The notes under the pieces were generated by a model. It did not search any database and was not told where the DNA came from. It saw only the letters and a list, made by a program, of their open reading frames with translations. DNA of 64,000 nucleotides from Zoroaster sp. YZ-2022 (lineage: Eukaryota; Echinodermata; Asteroidea; Forcipulatida; Zoroasteridae), in assembly GCA_029582265.1 (NCBI GenBank), contig CM055817.1:31787097-31851096 (forward strand), given 5' to 3'. Of this stretch, positions 33,163 through 43,871 are shown in pieces. How positions within the stretch are numbered: the first letter of the stretch is position 1; each line of letters starts with the position of its first letter. Both the position numbers and the translations under genes were made by a program.

Positions 33163-33830
33163 TTGGGTGGCCGACTCATGTCACTTCGACGCACGTTGCT
33201 CAAGAAACCCGAGATGAAGGTCCACTACATAGACTTCATGGAGAAGATCTTTAGCAACGGTCATGCAAAACTAGCTCCTGCACTCCAGCCAGACCAAGAA
33301 TGCTGGTACCTACCAAGCTTCGGTGTTTATCACCCGAAGAAACCGGGGCAAATCAGGATCGTGTTTGACTCCAGCTCCCAGCATGACAACGTATCCCTGA
33401 ATAATATATTGCTCAAAGGTCCAGATCTCAACAACAGCCTGTTGGGCGTCCTCATCCGCTTCAGGTCTGAACCAATAGCCAATGTGGCCGATATCCAGCA
33501 GGTGTTCCATAGCTTTTTCATCAAGGAGGAACACAGGGACTACCTCCGCTTCATTTAGTTTGATAACCACAACCTTGATGGAGAAGTCCTTGACTTTCGC
33601 ATGAGTGTCCATGTTTTTGGTAACTGCCCGTCACCAGCTGTATCAATCTATGGGCTCAAGAGAACTGCTGCAGAGGGACAAGAGGAGTACGGAGATGAAG
33701 CGAGACTTTTCATCGACCGTCATTTCTACGTCGATGATGGGCTAAATTCGTTTTCCAGCGTAAGTGAAGCTGTCAATGTACTTGAGAAAACACAAGACAT
33801 GCTGGCTCAGTCTAATCAGACGTCATGAAA
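33163..33830 (+). pseudogene. BEL/Pao reverse transcriptase region
   Basis: YLPSFGVYHPKKPGQIRIVF and LLKGPDLNNSLLGVLIRF are the diagnostic BEL/Pao RT blocks, followed by the DIQQVFHSFFI block and, after a stop at 33556-33558, FRMSVHVFGNCPSPA and FYVDDG, the catalytic YVDD box. Stops at 33556 and near 33826 end the frames. Confidence 0.8.
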
Positions 33831-33926
33831 GCTTTCCCCAAAGAAGACCTCGCCAAAGGGCTTCAGAACCTCGACCTCGGACAAGATCCCCCTGAAGCGC
33901 AATGGAGCTTGGGCCTTTAGTGGGAC

Positions 33927-34862
33927 TTGGCTAGAGATACATTCACATTCCAAGTAACAACCAGCGACAAGCCATCCACCATCAACGGCCTATTTAACAC
34001 CCTAAGATTTGCTGCACCAGTAAGCATCCAAGGTCACTCCATCCTCAGAGAACTCAACCGTGATTCCTGTGACTGGGACACACCTCTTCCCAAAGAGAAG
34101 TATGAGGAATGGGTGAGATGGAAGGACTCCCTCCAAGATCTCCAGGAGCTGAAGATCCCGAGGATGTACTCTGCCATCCCACTCTCTCAAGCACAGAAGC
34201 GAGAGTTATACGTCTTCTGTGATGCGTCAACCAAAGCAATTGGTGCTGTCTCTTACCTTAGAGTCACGGATGCTGAGGGACATTGCGAAGTAGGATTCAT
34301 CTGCGGCAAGGCAAAGCTCGCGCCAAGGCCTGAACCCACGATCCCTCGTCTGGAACTTGGGGCAGCTGTCATTGCTGTAGAAGTCGCAGAGGTAGTCCAA
34401 TACGAGTTAGATGTACATTTGGATGCAGTAAAATTCTTCACTGACAGCAAAGTCGTGCTTGGCTATATCTACAACGAATACAGACGATTGTATGTATATA
34501 TCCATAACCGTGTGCAACGCATCAAACGCTCCACTGAAGCGAGCCAGTGGAACTATGTCCGAACAGATCTTAATCCTGCTGACCATGCTATCAGGGCGCT
34601 TCCAGCGGCTCAGCTATCTTCTTCATCCTGGCTCAGTGGACCTACATTCCTCTGTGATTCCAGACACAGTCACCTAGTTGAGGAGACCTACAACTTGATT
34701 GATCCTGAAAGTGACGCGGAAGTGAGACCCCAAGCGACTAGTTGTGCCACGGCTGTGTCTGATGCGGGTCTGGGCAGTGGGCGCTTCAAACGTTTCTCTA
34801 CTTGGAGGTCTCTTCAGAATGCCATTTCGAGACTCTCCCGAGACTCTCCTTTTCTCAGGTAG
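33927..34862 (+). pseudogene. BEL/Pao RT connection and RNase H region
   Basis: 311 open codons. The connection has NRDSCDWDTPLPKEKYEEW, then RNase H motifs LYVFCDASTKAIGAVSYLR, PRLELGAAVIAV and FTDSKVVLGYI, giving the D-E-D catalytic series, and an LNPADHAIRALPA end where the usual Ser-Arg/Gly is altered. This is the best-preserved frame of the element. Confidence 0.8.
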
Positions 34863-34899
34863 ATGATGGCAGCCCATGTCGTGGATGGCACGTGTGTAA

Positions 34900-36140
34900 G
34901 GAGCACCTAAAGCCAGACCAACTGAATCATGCCAAGGCAACAATTCTCCGTTTTGTTCAGATGGAGGCCTATGCTGATGAGGTCAGATGCCTTGAAAATG
35001 GTCAGCCCGTTCCCATTTCTAGTCCGCTCAACAAGTTTTGCCCCTTTCTCGGCAAAGACGGTCTTCTCAGGGTTGGAGGTCGGCTGGAGAAAGCCAAGTT
35101 CTCTACTGATTAGGCACACCCAATAATAATCCATGGGAAATGCCACGCCACCACGCTTCTCATCAGACACTTCCATGAAGAAGTACGCCATCAGGGCAGA
35201 CACTTCAAAGGCGCTGTAAGAGCAGCTGGTTTCTGGGTCCTTGGTGGCAAGAGAATTATCAGCAGTATGATCTACCACTGTGTAACCTGTCGTAAACTGC
35301 GAGGCAAGCAGCAAGAGCAGATTATGGCAGACTTACCTGCAGACGGCCTAAGCGTTGACCCACCCTTCACTTATGTAGGCTTAGACGCTTTCGGTCCATG
35401 GTTCGTCACAGCCCGTAGAACAAGAGGAGGCCAAGCCAACAACAAGCGGTGGGCCGTAATTTTTACATGCATGGCTACGCGCGCTGTACACATCGAAGTG
35501 ATTGAGTCGATGGACACCTCTAGCTTTGTGAACGCTCTCAGACGCTTCTTTGCCTTGAGAGGACCTGCAAAGCTGTTGAGGTCTGATTGTGGCACTAACT
35601 TCGTAGGAGCCTGTAAAGAGCTCGGCATCAACTCATCAGGACGCCAGAATGAGCAGGTCGAGCGGGTCCTTGCTGATAACAAATGTGAGTGGCAGTTCAA
35701 CCCTCCTCACGCTTCGCACATGGGCGGCAGCTGGGAAAGGATGATTGGCATTGCGCGCCGCATTCTCAATGCCATGTTGCTTCAGCTTGGACCAGGCAAC
35801 GCTGACAACGCTTATGGCGGAGGTGACTGCGATCATAAATACCTGGCCACTTTACCCAGTCTCTAGAGATCCTGATCACCCGTCCATTCTGACCCCAGCG
35901 ACACTCCTCACACAGAAGGTTGGTACGCCCTCCATCCCTCCTGGTGAATTTGACGATAAGGATATCTTCAGATGTCAATGGCGACGCGTTCAGAGATTGG
36001 CCAACATGTTCTGGAAAAGGTGGAAGCAAGAGTACATCAGCAATCTTCAGACGCGTAGCAAGTGGACAACTGAGAAACCAAACCTGCAAGAAGAAGATTG
36101 TCACGACTTTGAACTTTATATTAAATGTGTTGGGTTACGA
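34900..36140 (+). pseudogene. BEL/Pao integrase region
   Basis: After a stop at 34860, zinc-binding HHCC remnants (HFHEEVRHQG at 35170, YHCVTCRKLRGK at 35274) lead to the core VGLDAFGPW, FTCMATRAVHIEV, SDCGTNFVGA and WQFNPPHASHMGGSWERMIG, the D-D-E catalytic series. Beyond 35860 a frame change leads to QWRRVQRLANMFWKRW. It would insert the DNA copy. Dead as a whole. Confidence 0.8.
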
Positions 36141-36245
36141 GTGATAACAACAAATAAAAGAAAGACGAACACCAGATATACATATTTCTTGAAAACGAAA
36201 TTATATTAAATTACTCTCATTATTTACATTATGTACAATATTATG

Positions 36246-36794
36246 AAATAATCATTTTGCTAAACCAAGCTGGACTTTATTAAACTACTTTTATAAGGCT
36301 ATTTATTTGGCAAAAATTAGTGTTTGTCATGTCGTATGACCACATGTACACGTACTTGTATAATACATGCCTGCATTCTATAAACGTTCAGTATTATGAC
36401 TGGGTTATTGGGCACATCAATGCATAGTTTCTTAGGGATAATTTACAAGTTCATGTCTTTATTGTTACTGCCTTTTTCTGGATATTGCTTCCCAATTTTA
36501 TCTAGTTCTGTGCATGTGCTTGTAGAGAATTATTGTTCATTTGTCCATGTGTGGGGCCATATTCTGTGCCCACCTACATTTAAGTTAGGGTAGACTTGTC
36601 TTAGTCCTAAGGCTTCTTGCATATTATTGCTATTCAGTGTAGTGGTGTATTTCCTATAACTGAAAATGTGTTATGTATTGTTTGTTTACAGTTTCACACT
36701 GCTTCCATTAAAACGGCTCAAGTCAAATTCTGTCTGCCTACTTTTGGATAAGTGTTTAACCTCTGCATAGCTATGTACACTAGTTACTAACGCA
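36246..36794 (+). repeat. BEL/Pao 3' LTR
   Basis: Matches the 5' LTR with scattered substitutions and a 17-bp difference near 36430. Its right edge meets the DIRS-like fragment without a clear target duplication. Confidence 0.75.
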
Positions 36795-36811
36795 TATTGA
36801 GGGCAGAAGAA

Positions 36812-37105
36812 TGATACTTGCTACATTCTTATTGTCTGTGTGCCACTTTAACACTATGCCCTTCCAGGCTACTCTCTATAGTGAATATAAAGTTCTATTC
36901 ACCGCTTCTAGTTCCCTCCATGTGGAACTTTTACTCTTTTCTAATTCTGACCAGCTCCCTAAAACTTCTGAACCTTCCTGTTCAACTATATAACCGCCGT
37001 ATCCTACACCTGAGGCATTTGAGTAAACTGAATAAGCGTATTCTAAGCATTTTTGGCATGCTAATCCGTTTAGTATCCTGATTCGGTTCCGGTAGAATCT
37101 TAACT
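36812..37105 (-). pseudogene. DIRS-like RNase H fragment
   Basis: Near-identical to 14727-15020 and 51900-52195 on the minus strand (STWRELEAVNRTLYSL region). Interrupted at 37106 by a SINE. Confidence 0.75.
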
Positions 37106-37113
37106 CAGCTTAT

Positions 37114-37804
37114 AATAATACTACTACCACCACCACCAACAACACCACCACCACCACCACCACCACCACCACCACCACCACCAACACCAACACCAACACC
37201 AACACCAACACCAACACCAACACCAACACCAACACCAACACCAACACCAACACCAACACCAACACCAACACCAACACCAACACCAACACCAACACCAACA
37301 CCAACACCAACACCAACACCAACACCAACACCAACACCAACACCAACACCAACACCAACACCAACACCAACACCAACACCAACACCAACACCAACACCAA
37401 CACCAACACCAACACCAACACCAACACCAACACCAACACCAACACCAACACCACTACCAACACTAACAATAAGTGGACTTATATAGCGCACGTATCCACC
37501 AACTGAGTGGTGCTCAAGGCGCATTATATTATTACCCATGCTCATAAGGCTCATAAATCATTCCTGAAACCATCTCAGCTCCCTGGGAAGTATACAGCTC
37601 AATTGCTGCCATTACAACGCATATAGGGCTAATCAACCAACTCTGCCCTCACAGGTACCCATTTAACCCCTGGGTGGAGAGAAGCAATTATGGTTAAGTG
37701 TCTTGCTCAATGACACAAGTGTTACGCCCGGGATTCGAACCCACATTCTGCTGATAACACCAGAACTTGAGTCCGGTAAGCTAGACCGCTCGGCCACGAC
37801 ACTC
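37114..37804 (-). mobile_element. tRNA-derived SINE with expanded hexanucleotide tail
   Basis: Reverse orientation. The tail is about 340 bp, mostly (ACCAAC)n, with (ACC)n and (AAT) segments at its outer end. Body and tRNA head follow (B box near 37730, A box near 37785). The 8-bp target duplication CAGCTTAT lies at 37106-37113 and 37805-37812; the uninterrupted site is seen at about 52196. The tail gives artificial Val-Gly and Leu-Val frames. Confidence 0.9.
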
Positions 37805-38240
37805 CAGCTTATGCCTTTCTGTAATGATCAGGGGAGCTTCCCAACTAGCTCTACTGTTAATTATTGATTAATTGATACAATGATTTTGTTCGTTCAGTCT
37901 TTCCTTCGTTATTGTTATATATGTTTTATTCAGCTGACGTCTGCCGGCGAAACAAAAAAAGTTTGCCAATCAACATATTTATTTGTATTTTCACTCATTT
38001 TCCTCATTAACGCCACAACGTAATTAGCTAAACATCGCGTTATTTGTAATATCTTGAATCTAAAAAAGTAATTATACTCGTAGTTGTCTTTAGTATGGCA
38101 ATTGGTAACAATTTTGTTTAAATACATTGAATTCCTCACAGTATGTCACACTTGTCAATGGAGACCAGTGTCCTTACATTTAATGCTGATGCAGTCAAGT
38201 ATTAATAAACTGTAGGCAGAATAAGTTCTCATAGTATTTG
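37805..38240 (+). repeat. B-type LRR unit lacking its exon
   Basis: Follows the B-unit intron (AGCTGACGTCTG, ACGCCACAACGTAATTAGCT, AATAAACTGTAGGCAGAATA) up to ATAGTATTTG. There, Penelope-like sequence begins about 300 bp before the exon would be expected. The LRR exon of this unit is missing. Confidence 0.75.
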
Positions 38241-39240
38241 GCCTCAAAAACCTCAATCGATTATCTTGACTTAACCATTTTCAAAGGAAAACGCTTTCGT
38301 GAAACTGGCATAATTGACATAAAAGTGTACACCAAACCAACAGAAACATATCAGTTTCTACACATAACCTCATCACACCCACCCCATGTATTCAAAGCAT
38401 TTATCTACGGAGACACTCTCCGATATGCGAGAAATACCAACAATGAGGAAGATTTCGTAGAAAAAGTCAAGATTTTCTCACAAAAACTATCAGGCAGAGG
38501 CTATACTCAAACTGAGATAAACAACGCAACACGCAAAGTGTCACTGGTAAACCGAGCCAAACAGATTCACAAGCAACCGAAAGGTAAACAAAACAAGGAA
38601 GTACCACTGGTTTTCTCAACAACCTATAATCCGTTCGTTAACCACAAAGATGTGAAACAAGCAGTAAACAAACAACTGTCGGAAATATTTCCGAAACAAC
38701 CCTTTGTTGCATTCAGAAAGGCCCAAAACATTCGGGAGAAACTAATCCGAGCAAATCTCACACACGCGCAGATCCAAAAGGATCAACTGAGAAACTCACT
38801 CCCACCCCATACGACTCTGATTTTTTCGAAGAACCAGATGAAACCCTTATTGTTCTGCTTTCCTTATTAGAGGAATAAATCACACAAAATCAACGAACTC
38901 TCTCACTCAAACAAAAACGGACACATCAATTCAATGTATTATCTAAAATATAAGACAGGAGACCGCCCGGTTCCTTAATTTGGACCATTACATGCAACTG
39001 ATGATTGCCAAGTGAGGCATGAAAGCTTAGCTATTGCTACTAAAGGATCTGAAAAAATATTCTGTCTCTTCTACACGTTTCCCCATTTTGACCAACCGGT
39101 CATTATTGGTACCTTCAAACAGAAGCCCTACTATTCCCACAAATTTTATTGTCAAATGGACAAACATTGGAAATAGTCAGATACGGATCCACTGTATTTC
39201 AATTTTTATGACAAAAAGTCAACAAAGATGGAGTGTCACT
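38238..39240 (+). pseudogene. Penelope-like element fragment, RT C-terminal region
   Basis: 210 open codons from 38238: DYLDLTIFKGKRFRETGIID, VYTKPTETYQFLHITSSHP and LVFSTTYNPFV, then PFVAFRKAQNIREKLIRANL. These are the blocks between the RT thumb and the endonuclease in Penelope-like elements. The frame ends at 38870. Non-coding 3' sequence (to about 39240) matches 19200-19560 reversed. No catalytic RT core remains. Confidence 0.75.
38998..39024 (+). ncRNA. Hammerhead-like motif in Penelope 3' region
   Basis: CTGATGA, one extra T, TGCC-AAGTGA-GGCA hairpin, T, GAAA. Homologous to 19438-19467. Confidence 0.35.
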
Positions 39241-39451
39241 GAAAGGGATCGCACCACCATTCTCTATCACTTCAATCACACAGTGAATAATAAGCAATGT
39301 TGTCAGATAGCCGCAGCAATATATAATCGCATTTATTTAAGCCGGTTTTCGAATGATGTTATGATGTTTTTCGATCTTATTTCAGAAAGGGTTTACTACA
39401 ATTGGCTGGGGCAATCTGTTATACCAAAGTTAAGATAATGAATTGGTATGA

Positions 39452-39650
39452 TAAGTAAGACTAATTGCGGTGACACCATGTGGAATCTCAATTGAGTAGT
39501 AATTAGTTCTGAAAAGAACTGGGGGTATAACTCGACGTTTCGATCAGTGTGCTCTGATCGTCCTCAGGAGAATCTCAATTGAGTAGTAATTAGTTCTGAA
39601 AAGAACTGGGGGTATAACTCGACGTTTCGATCAGTGTGATCAGTGTGCTC
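39452..39650 (+). mobile_element. Penelope-type terminal-repeat insertion with 13-bp target duplication
   Basis: One complete and one partial direct copy of the fold-back arm (TAAGTAAGACTAATTGCGGT ... CTCGACGTTTCGATCAGTGT). TGAATTGGTATGA flanks it at 39439-39451 and 39651-39663; the empty site is at about 9142-9154 in the other block. Confidence 0.85.
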
Positions 39651-40196
39651 TGAATTGGTATGACGCTGACGTAATTCGGATTTATGGCTGACATGGATTA
39701 TTTGAGACATGGAGTCATTTAATATTTATACTTGTGCCAAAGTGTTCGACCGCATAGCAGTTGGCCGGTGTAGGACATGGTAGTGTGTGACGGAAAAATG
39801 TAAAAATAACGTTTTCATCACGTGACACAGAATGTTCTCAGGTGTAGATAATTAAACGTTCAGATTTAACGTATGATTTTAAGGTTCTAGGAGCCAATAT
39901 TTATGTATGTGTTATTTTAGTGGGAGAACGGTCTTCTGTCACTAAATCGTGGGGGTGCTTGCAAAGGCGTGTCTTAAGATGGCCCTGTTATGTCTGTAGT
40001 GTACATAACTTTCTCGAAATCTTTGATAATTTAAATACTATGATTAATATTGCAACGAGCAACATCCATGGTACTGATTTTATTGAACTGTGACTGGTGA
40101 TGTTTTGTTAATTATTGCATCGGTTTTGGGATGAAGAGGAATCCATTTCAAAAGTTCAAAAATGGTCTGGGTAACGTTACTTGTTAATGTAGGAAT

Positions 40197-40298
40197 TGTA
40201 ATGGTATACACTTGGTGTTATCAATAATTATTGTCTAGCACACCAAAAACGTGACGCGCATGCGTCGTTGTTATTGAGTTTACATCGACATTGTTACA
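40197..40298 (+). repeat. Gypsy 5' LTR, 102 bp
   Basis: TGTAATGGTATACACTTGGT ... ACATTGTTACA, TG/CA ended. Unusually short for an LTR. Confidence 0.8.
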
Positions 40299-40389
40299 TG
40301 GTGGCAGCGAGACGCTCTGTTTTTCTCCGCAAATTTAGAGTCGTAGAATCCTCTTAAGTGCCTAGACAGACACAGGAGTGTGACCAGAC

Positions 40390-41354
40390 ATGGCGACGAA
40401 ACACTCATGGTCGCCATCAGCGGAGGACAATGTCGATGATCCGTTAAATGCCGACGTCCATGACGGCGATAATGCACGGAGCAATGACCAACGTGGCCCT
40501 GCACCGGTGAGCGGAATTAGACCACCGGCCCCAATGCAAGTTTCGCGTGGGGTCATTGAGAACTGGAAAACATGGAAACAGATGTGGAGTATAGTATCAT
40601 CACTCTTCTCCACAAACAGACGTCTGAATACCGCACAGCATCGTTTCTGCATGCAATTGGGCCAAAGGGACTTGAAATTTACAACAGTTTCAACTTCCTC
40701 CATGAAGACGACTCCAGAGACTTGGACAAAATCTTGGCGGCATTTGATAGATATGCCATCGGGGAAGTGAATGAGACCTATGAGCGCTACCTGTTTAACA
40801 AGCGTCAACAGGAACCAGGTGAGAGTTTTGAAACTTTTTTGGCTAACCTCAGATCTCTTGCAAAGACATGCAACTTTTGTGAATGCATGTCAAGCAGTCT
40901 GTATCGTGATAAAATTGTGCTTGGCATTCAAGACTCTAATACTAGAAAACGTATGCTCCAGGAACGAAGCCTGACGCTCTCCACATGCATAGACATATGT
41001 AAAAGCATGGAAACAGCTGAGTCGCAACTGAGAGCATTCACGACAATTGACCGGAGCACAAATGCTGAGGCACAAGCCGTGCACAAAATTAAAGAAAAGA
41101 AACAAGGGTCAAAACAACAGAAACGAGCCCAGTCAAAGCCTTCTAAATGGCGACCCAAAAGCACAAAAGACATAAAATCGTGCAAATACTGCGCGCAGTC
41201 ACATGCAAGAGACAGGAATCAGTGCCCAGCGTATGGTCAAACATGTAAAGCATGCGGAAACAGAAATCACTTTGCCAAGGTATGCAGAAAAAAAGAACAT
41301 CCATGCACTGGGCACGACCAACCCAGACAGCTCTGGCAGTGCTTCGGAAACTGA
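40390..41354 (+). pseudogene. Gypsy gag
   Basis: Starts at the ATG at 40390; the frame shifts near 40570, after which about 260 codons continue to 41354. The later part has the capsid-like FLFNKRQQEPGESFETF analogue (YLFNKRQQEPGESFETFLAN) and two Cys/His knuckles (CKYCAQSHARDRNQCP and CKACGNRNHFAKVC) that would bind element RNA. Related to the K02A2.6-like group of invertebrate gypsy elements, by motif only. Confidence 0.8.
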
Positions 41355-41399
41355 ATACATACACTGGTCAATGCGATACAGCCAAACAAAGATGACGTG

Positions 41400-42397
41400 T
41401 ATGTAAACATGGTCATCGAAGGGAAGCCATAAATTTTCAGGTAGATAGTGGCGCCAGTGTCAACATCATACCCAAAAACTGTCTTAAGGGTACTATGTAC
41501 GGTATATCGAAAGAACCAAAGACACTCCACATGTGGAACAAAACAATACTACATGCAGAAGGGGTGTGTAGAATGAAAATGCTCAACCCAAAGTTGAAAA
41601 ATTCTGTGGAGTTTGTTGTTGTCAACAATGACCTTACACCACTGCTTGGTAGTAAGGCGAGTCAACAGATAAACATCATCACTGTAAACAGGGAGAACTT
41701 TCACCAAGCCGATGTTAATAAAGTGGCTACACCTTCAGGACCCAGCAATTTACCCGAAGAACGATACAGCACAGTGTTTGATGCTAAGCTGGGCAAACTC
41801 TCTGGTGAGGTGCACTTACAGACAAGAGACGACACTGCACCCGTCGTCCTTCCCCCTAGACGACTGCCGCATGCTATAAAGGATAAAGTCAAAGACGAAC
41901 TTGAACACCTTGAAGGATTTGGAGTGATCTCAGCAGTGCATGAACCAACACAGTGGGTAAGCCAACTGGTAGTTGCTGAGAAGAAAAATTGTTCGCTCAG
42001 AATATGCATTGACCCAAGACCACTGAATAAAGCACTGAAGCGTGAACACTATCAATTACCTCGCTCATGCCAGAGTCTTTACCAAATTGGACATGAGCTC
42101 AGTATTTTGGCAGATGAAGCTAGATGAAGCTTCAAGCACCTTGACAACCTTCAATACGCCATTTGGGCGCTATCGCTGGTGTCGCCTGCCCTTCGGCATT
42201 TGCGTATCCTCAGAGATATTTCAACGGAGGCTACATCAGGCTCTTGAAGGACTAGCAGGTGTTACCTGCGTTGCAGATGATATTCTGATCTATGGGACAG
42301 GAGACTTCCAGCAAGAAGCAGCCACAGATCACGATGCTAAACTTGAACAGCTACTGAGGCGCTGTATAGGTCAGAACATCAAGCTTAATAAGGACAA
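41400..42397 (+). pseudogene. Gypsy protease and reverse transcriptase, N-terminal part
   Basis: FQVDSGASVNIIP is the retropepsin active-site motif. RT follows: DTAPVVLPPRRLPHAIKDKV, SLRICIDPRPLNKALKREHY; a frameshift near 42065 leads to VFTKLDMSSVFWQMKLD, FGRYRWCRLPFG and VADDILIYG, the catalytic DD box. The frame ends at a fold-back inserted at 42398. Confidence 0.8.
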
Positions 42398-42565
42398 GTA
42401 GAACTTGTAGCTTTGCATGGTGAGGAGGATAAGTAAGAGTAATTGCGGTGACACCATGTGAAATGCTCAATTGAGTAGTAATTAGTTCTGAAAAGTTTCT
42501 TTTCAGAACTAATTACTACTCAATTGAGCATTTCACATAGTGTCACCGCAATTACTCTTACTTAA
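42398..42565. mobile_element. Penelope-type fold-back inside gypsy RT
   Basis: 32-bp extension (GTAGAACTTGTAGCTTTGCA...) then a nearly perfect palindrome of about 65-bp arms. CTTAATAAGGACAA, 14 bp, is duplicated on both sides (about 42384-42397 and 42562-42575). Confidence 0.8.
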
Positions 42566-43631
42566 TAAGGACAAATCAGTGTTCCGCGTAACCGAAATAT
42601 TGTTTCTAGGCTATATAATATCAAGTGAAGGCCTGGAAGCTAATCCACAGAAAGAATCAGCGGTCACAAGCATGCCTGCTCCCACAAGTGTACAAGAAGT
42701 ACAACGGCTGGTCGGATTCGTCAACTACCTGGGCAAATTTCTACCAGGGCTGTCAGAGACCCTGGAGCCAATTCGACAACTTACTAACTTGATCCAACGT
42801 ATAACCAACGAAAATAAGTCTTGTCTAATTTCTAGTGATTTTAATCTAAATTTGATTGACTGTGATCATCGCAGCCAGACACAGGAATTCATGGATCTGA
42901 TATTCTCCTCAGCTTGCACACCTCTTATTAACCAGGATCACACAATCCTCTGCCACTCTCATTGATAATATTTTTACGAATATTTTACCTCCTCCTAAAT
43001 CTGCTATTATTGTAAGTAGAACTTGTAGCTTTGCATGGTGAGGAGGATAAGTAAGAGTAATTGCGGTGACACCATGTGAAATGCTCAATTGAGTAGTAAT
43101 TAGTTCTGAAAAGTTTCTTTTCAGAACTAATTACTACTCAGTGAGCATTCACATAGTGTCACCGCAATTACTCTTACTTAATAAGGACAAATCAGTGTTC
43201 CGCGTAACCGAAATATTGTTTCTAGGCTATATAATATCAAGTGAAGGCCTGGAAGCTAATCCACAGAAAGTATCAGCGGTCACAAGCATGCCTGCTCCCA
43301 CAAGTGTACAAGAAGTACAACGGCTGGTCGGATTCGTCAACTACCTGGGCAAATTTCTACCAGGGCTGTCAGAGACCCTGGAGCCAATTCGACAACTTAC
43401 TAACTTGATCCAACGTATAACCAACGAAAATAAGTCTTGTCTAATTTCTAGTGATTTTAATCTAAATTTGATTGACTGTGATCATCGCAGCCAGACACAG
43501 GAATTCATGGATCTGATATTCTCCTCAGCTTGCATACCTCTTATTAACCAGGATCACACAATCCTCTGCCACTCTCATTGATAATATTTTTACGAATATT
43601 TTACCTCCTCCTAAATCTGCTATTATTGTAA
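42398..43631 (+). repeat. Tandem duplication, 616-618 bp unit, two copies
   Basis: 42398-43015 and 43016-43631 are nearly identical. Each has a fold-back, then gypsy RT sequence (FRVTEILFLGYIISSEGLEA ... VGFVNYLGKFLPGLS), then LINE endonuclease sequence. The second fold-back has LINE sequence on its left and gypsy sequence on its right. Confidence 0.9.
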
Positions 43632-43871
43632 GTAGAACTTGTAGCTTTGCATGGTGAGGAGGATAAGTAAGAGTAATTGCGGTGACACCATGTGAAATGC
43701 TCAATTGAGTAGTAATTAGTTCTGAAAAGAACTGGTGGTACAACTCGACGTTTCGATCAGTATGCTCTGATCGTCCTCAGGAGAACGTCGAGTTGTACCA
43801 CCAGTTCTTTTCAGAACTAATTACTCCTCAATTGAGCATTTCACATGGTGTCACCGCAATTACTCTTACTT
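43632..43871. mobile_element. Penelope-type fold-back inside the LINE
   Basis: 32-bp extension, arms of about 105 bp, ends CTTACTTA. TATTATTGTAA is duplicated on both sides (about 43621-43631 and 43872-43880). Longer than the copy at 42398 because it keeps the AACTGGTGGTACAACTCGAC part and a hammerhead-like core. Confidence 0.85.

Larger units (their letters stand above)
30893..36794 (+). mobile_element. BEL/Pao LTR retrotransposon, decayed full-length copy
   Basis: Two long direct repeats of about 450-500 bp (30893-31389 and 36246-36794) flank coding debris in BEL/Pao order: gag with zinc knuckles, protease, reverse transcriptase, RNase H, integrase. Each domain is recognisable but broken by stops or frameshifts. 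The clear LTR homology starts at TGTTTGTCATG (30935, about 36325) and ends at ACTAACGCA; the exact left edge is uncertain. The right LTR ends inside a DIRS-like fragment. Confidence 0.85.

Noticed and set aside
37105..37554. Minus-strand Val-Gly and Leu-Val repeat frames
   Set aside because: Translation of the (ACCAAC)n tail of a SINE.
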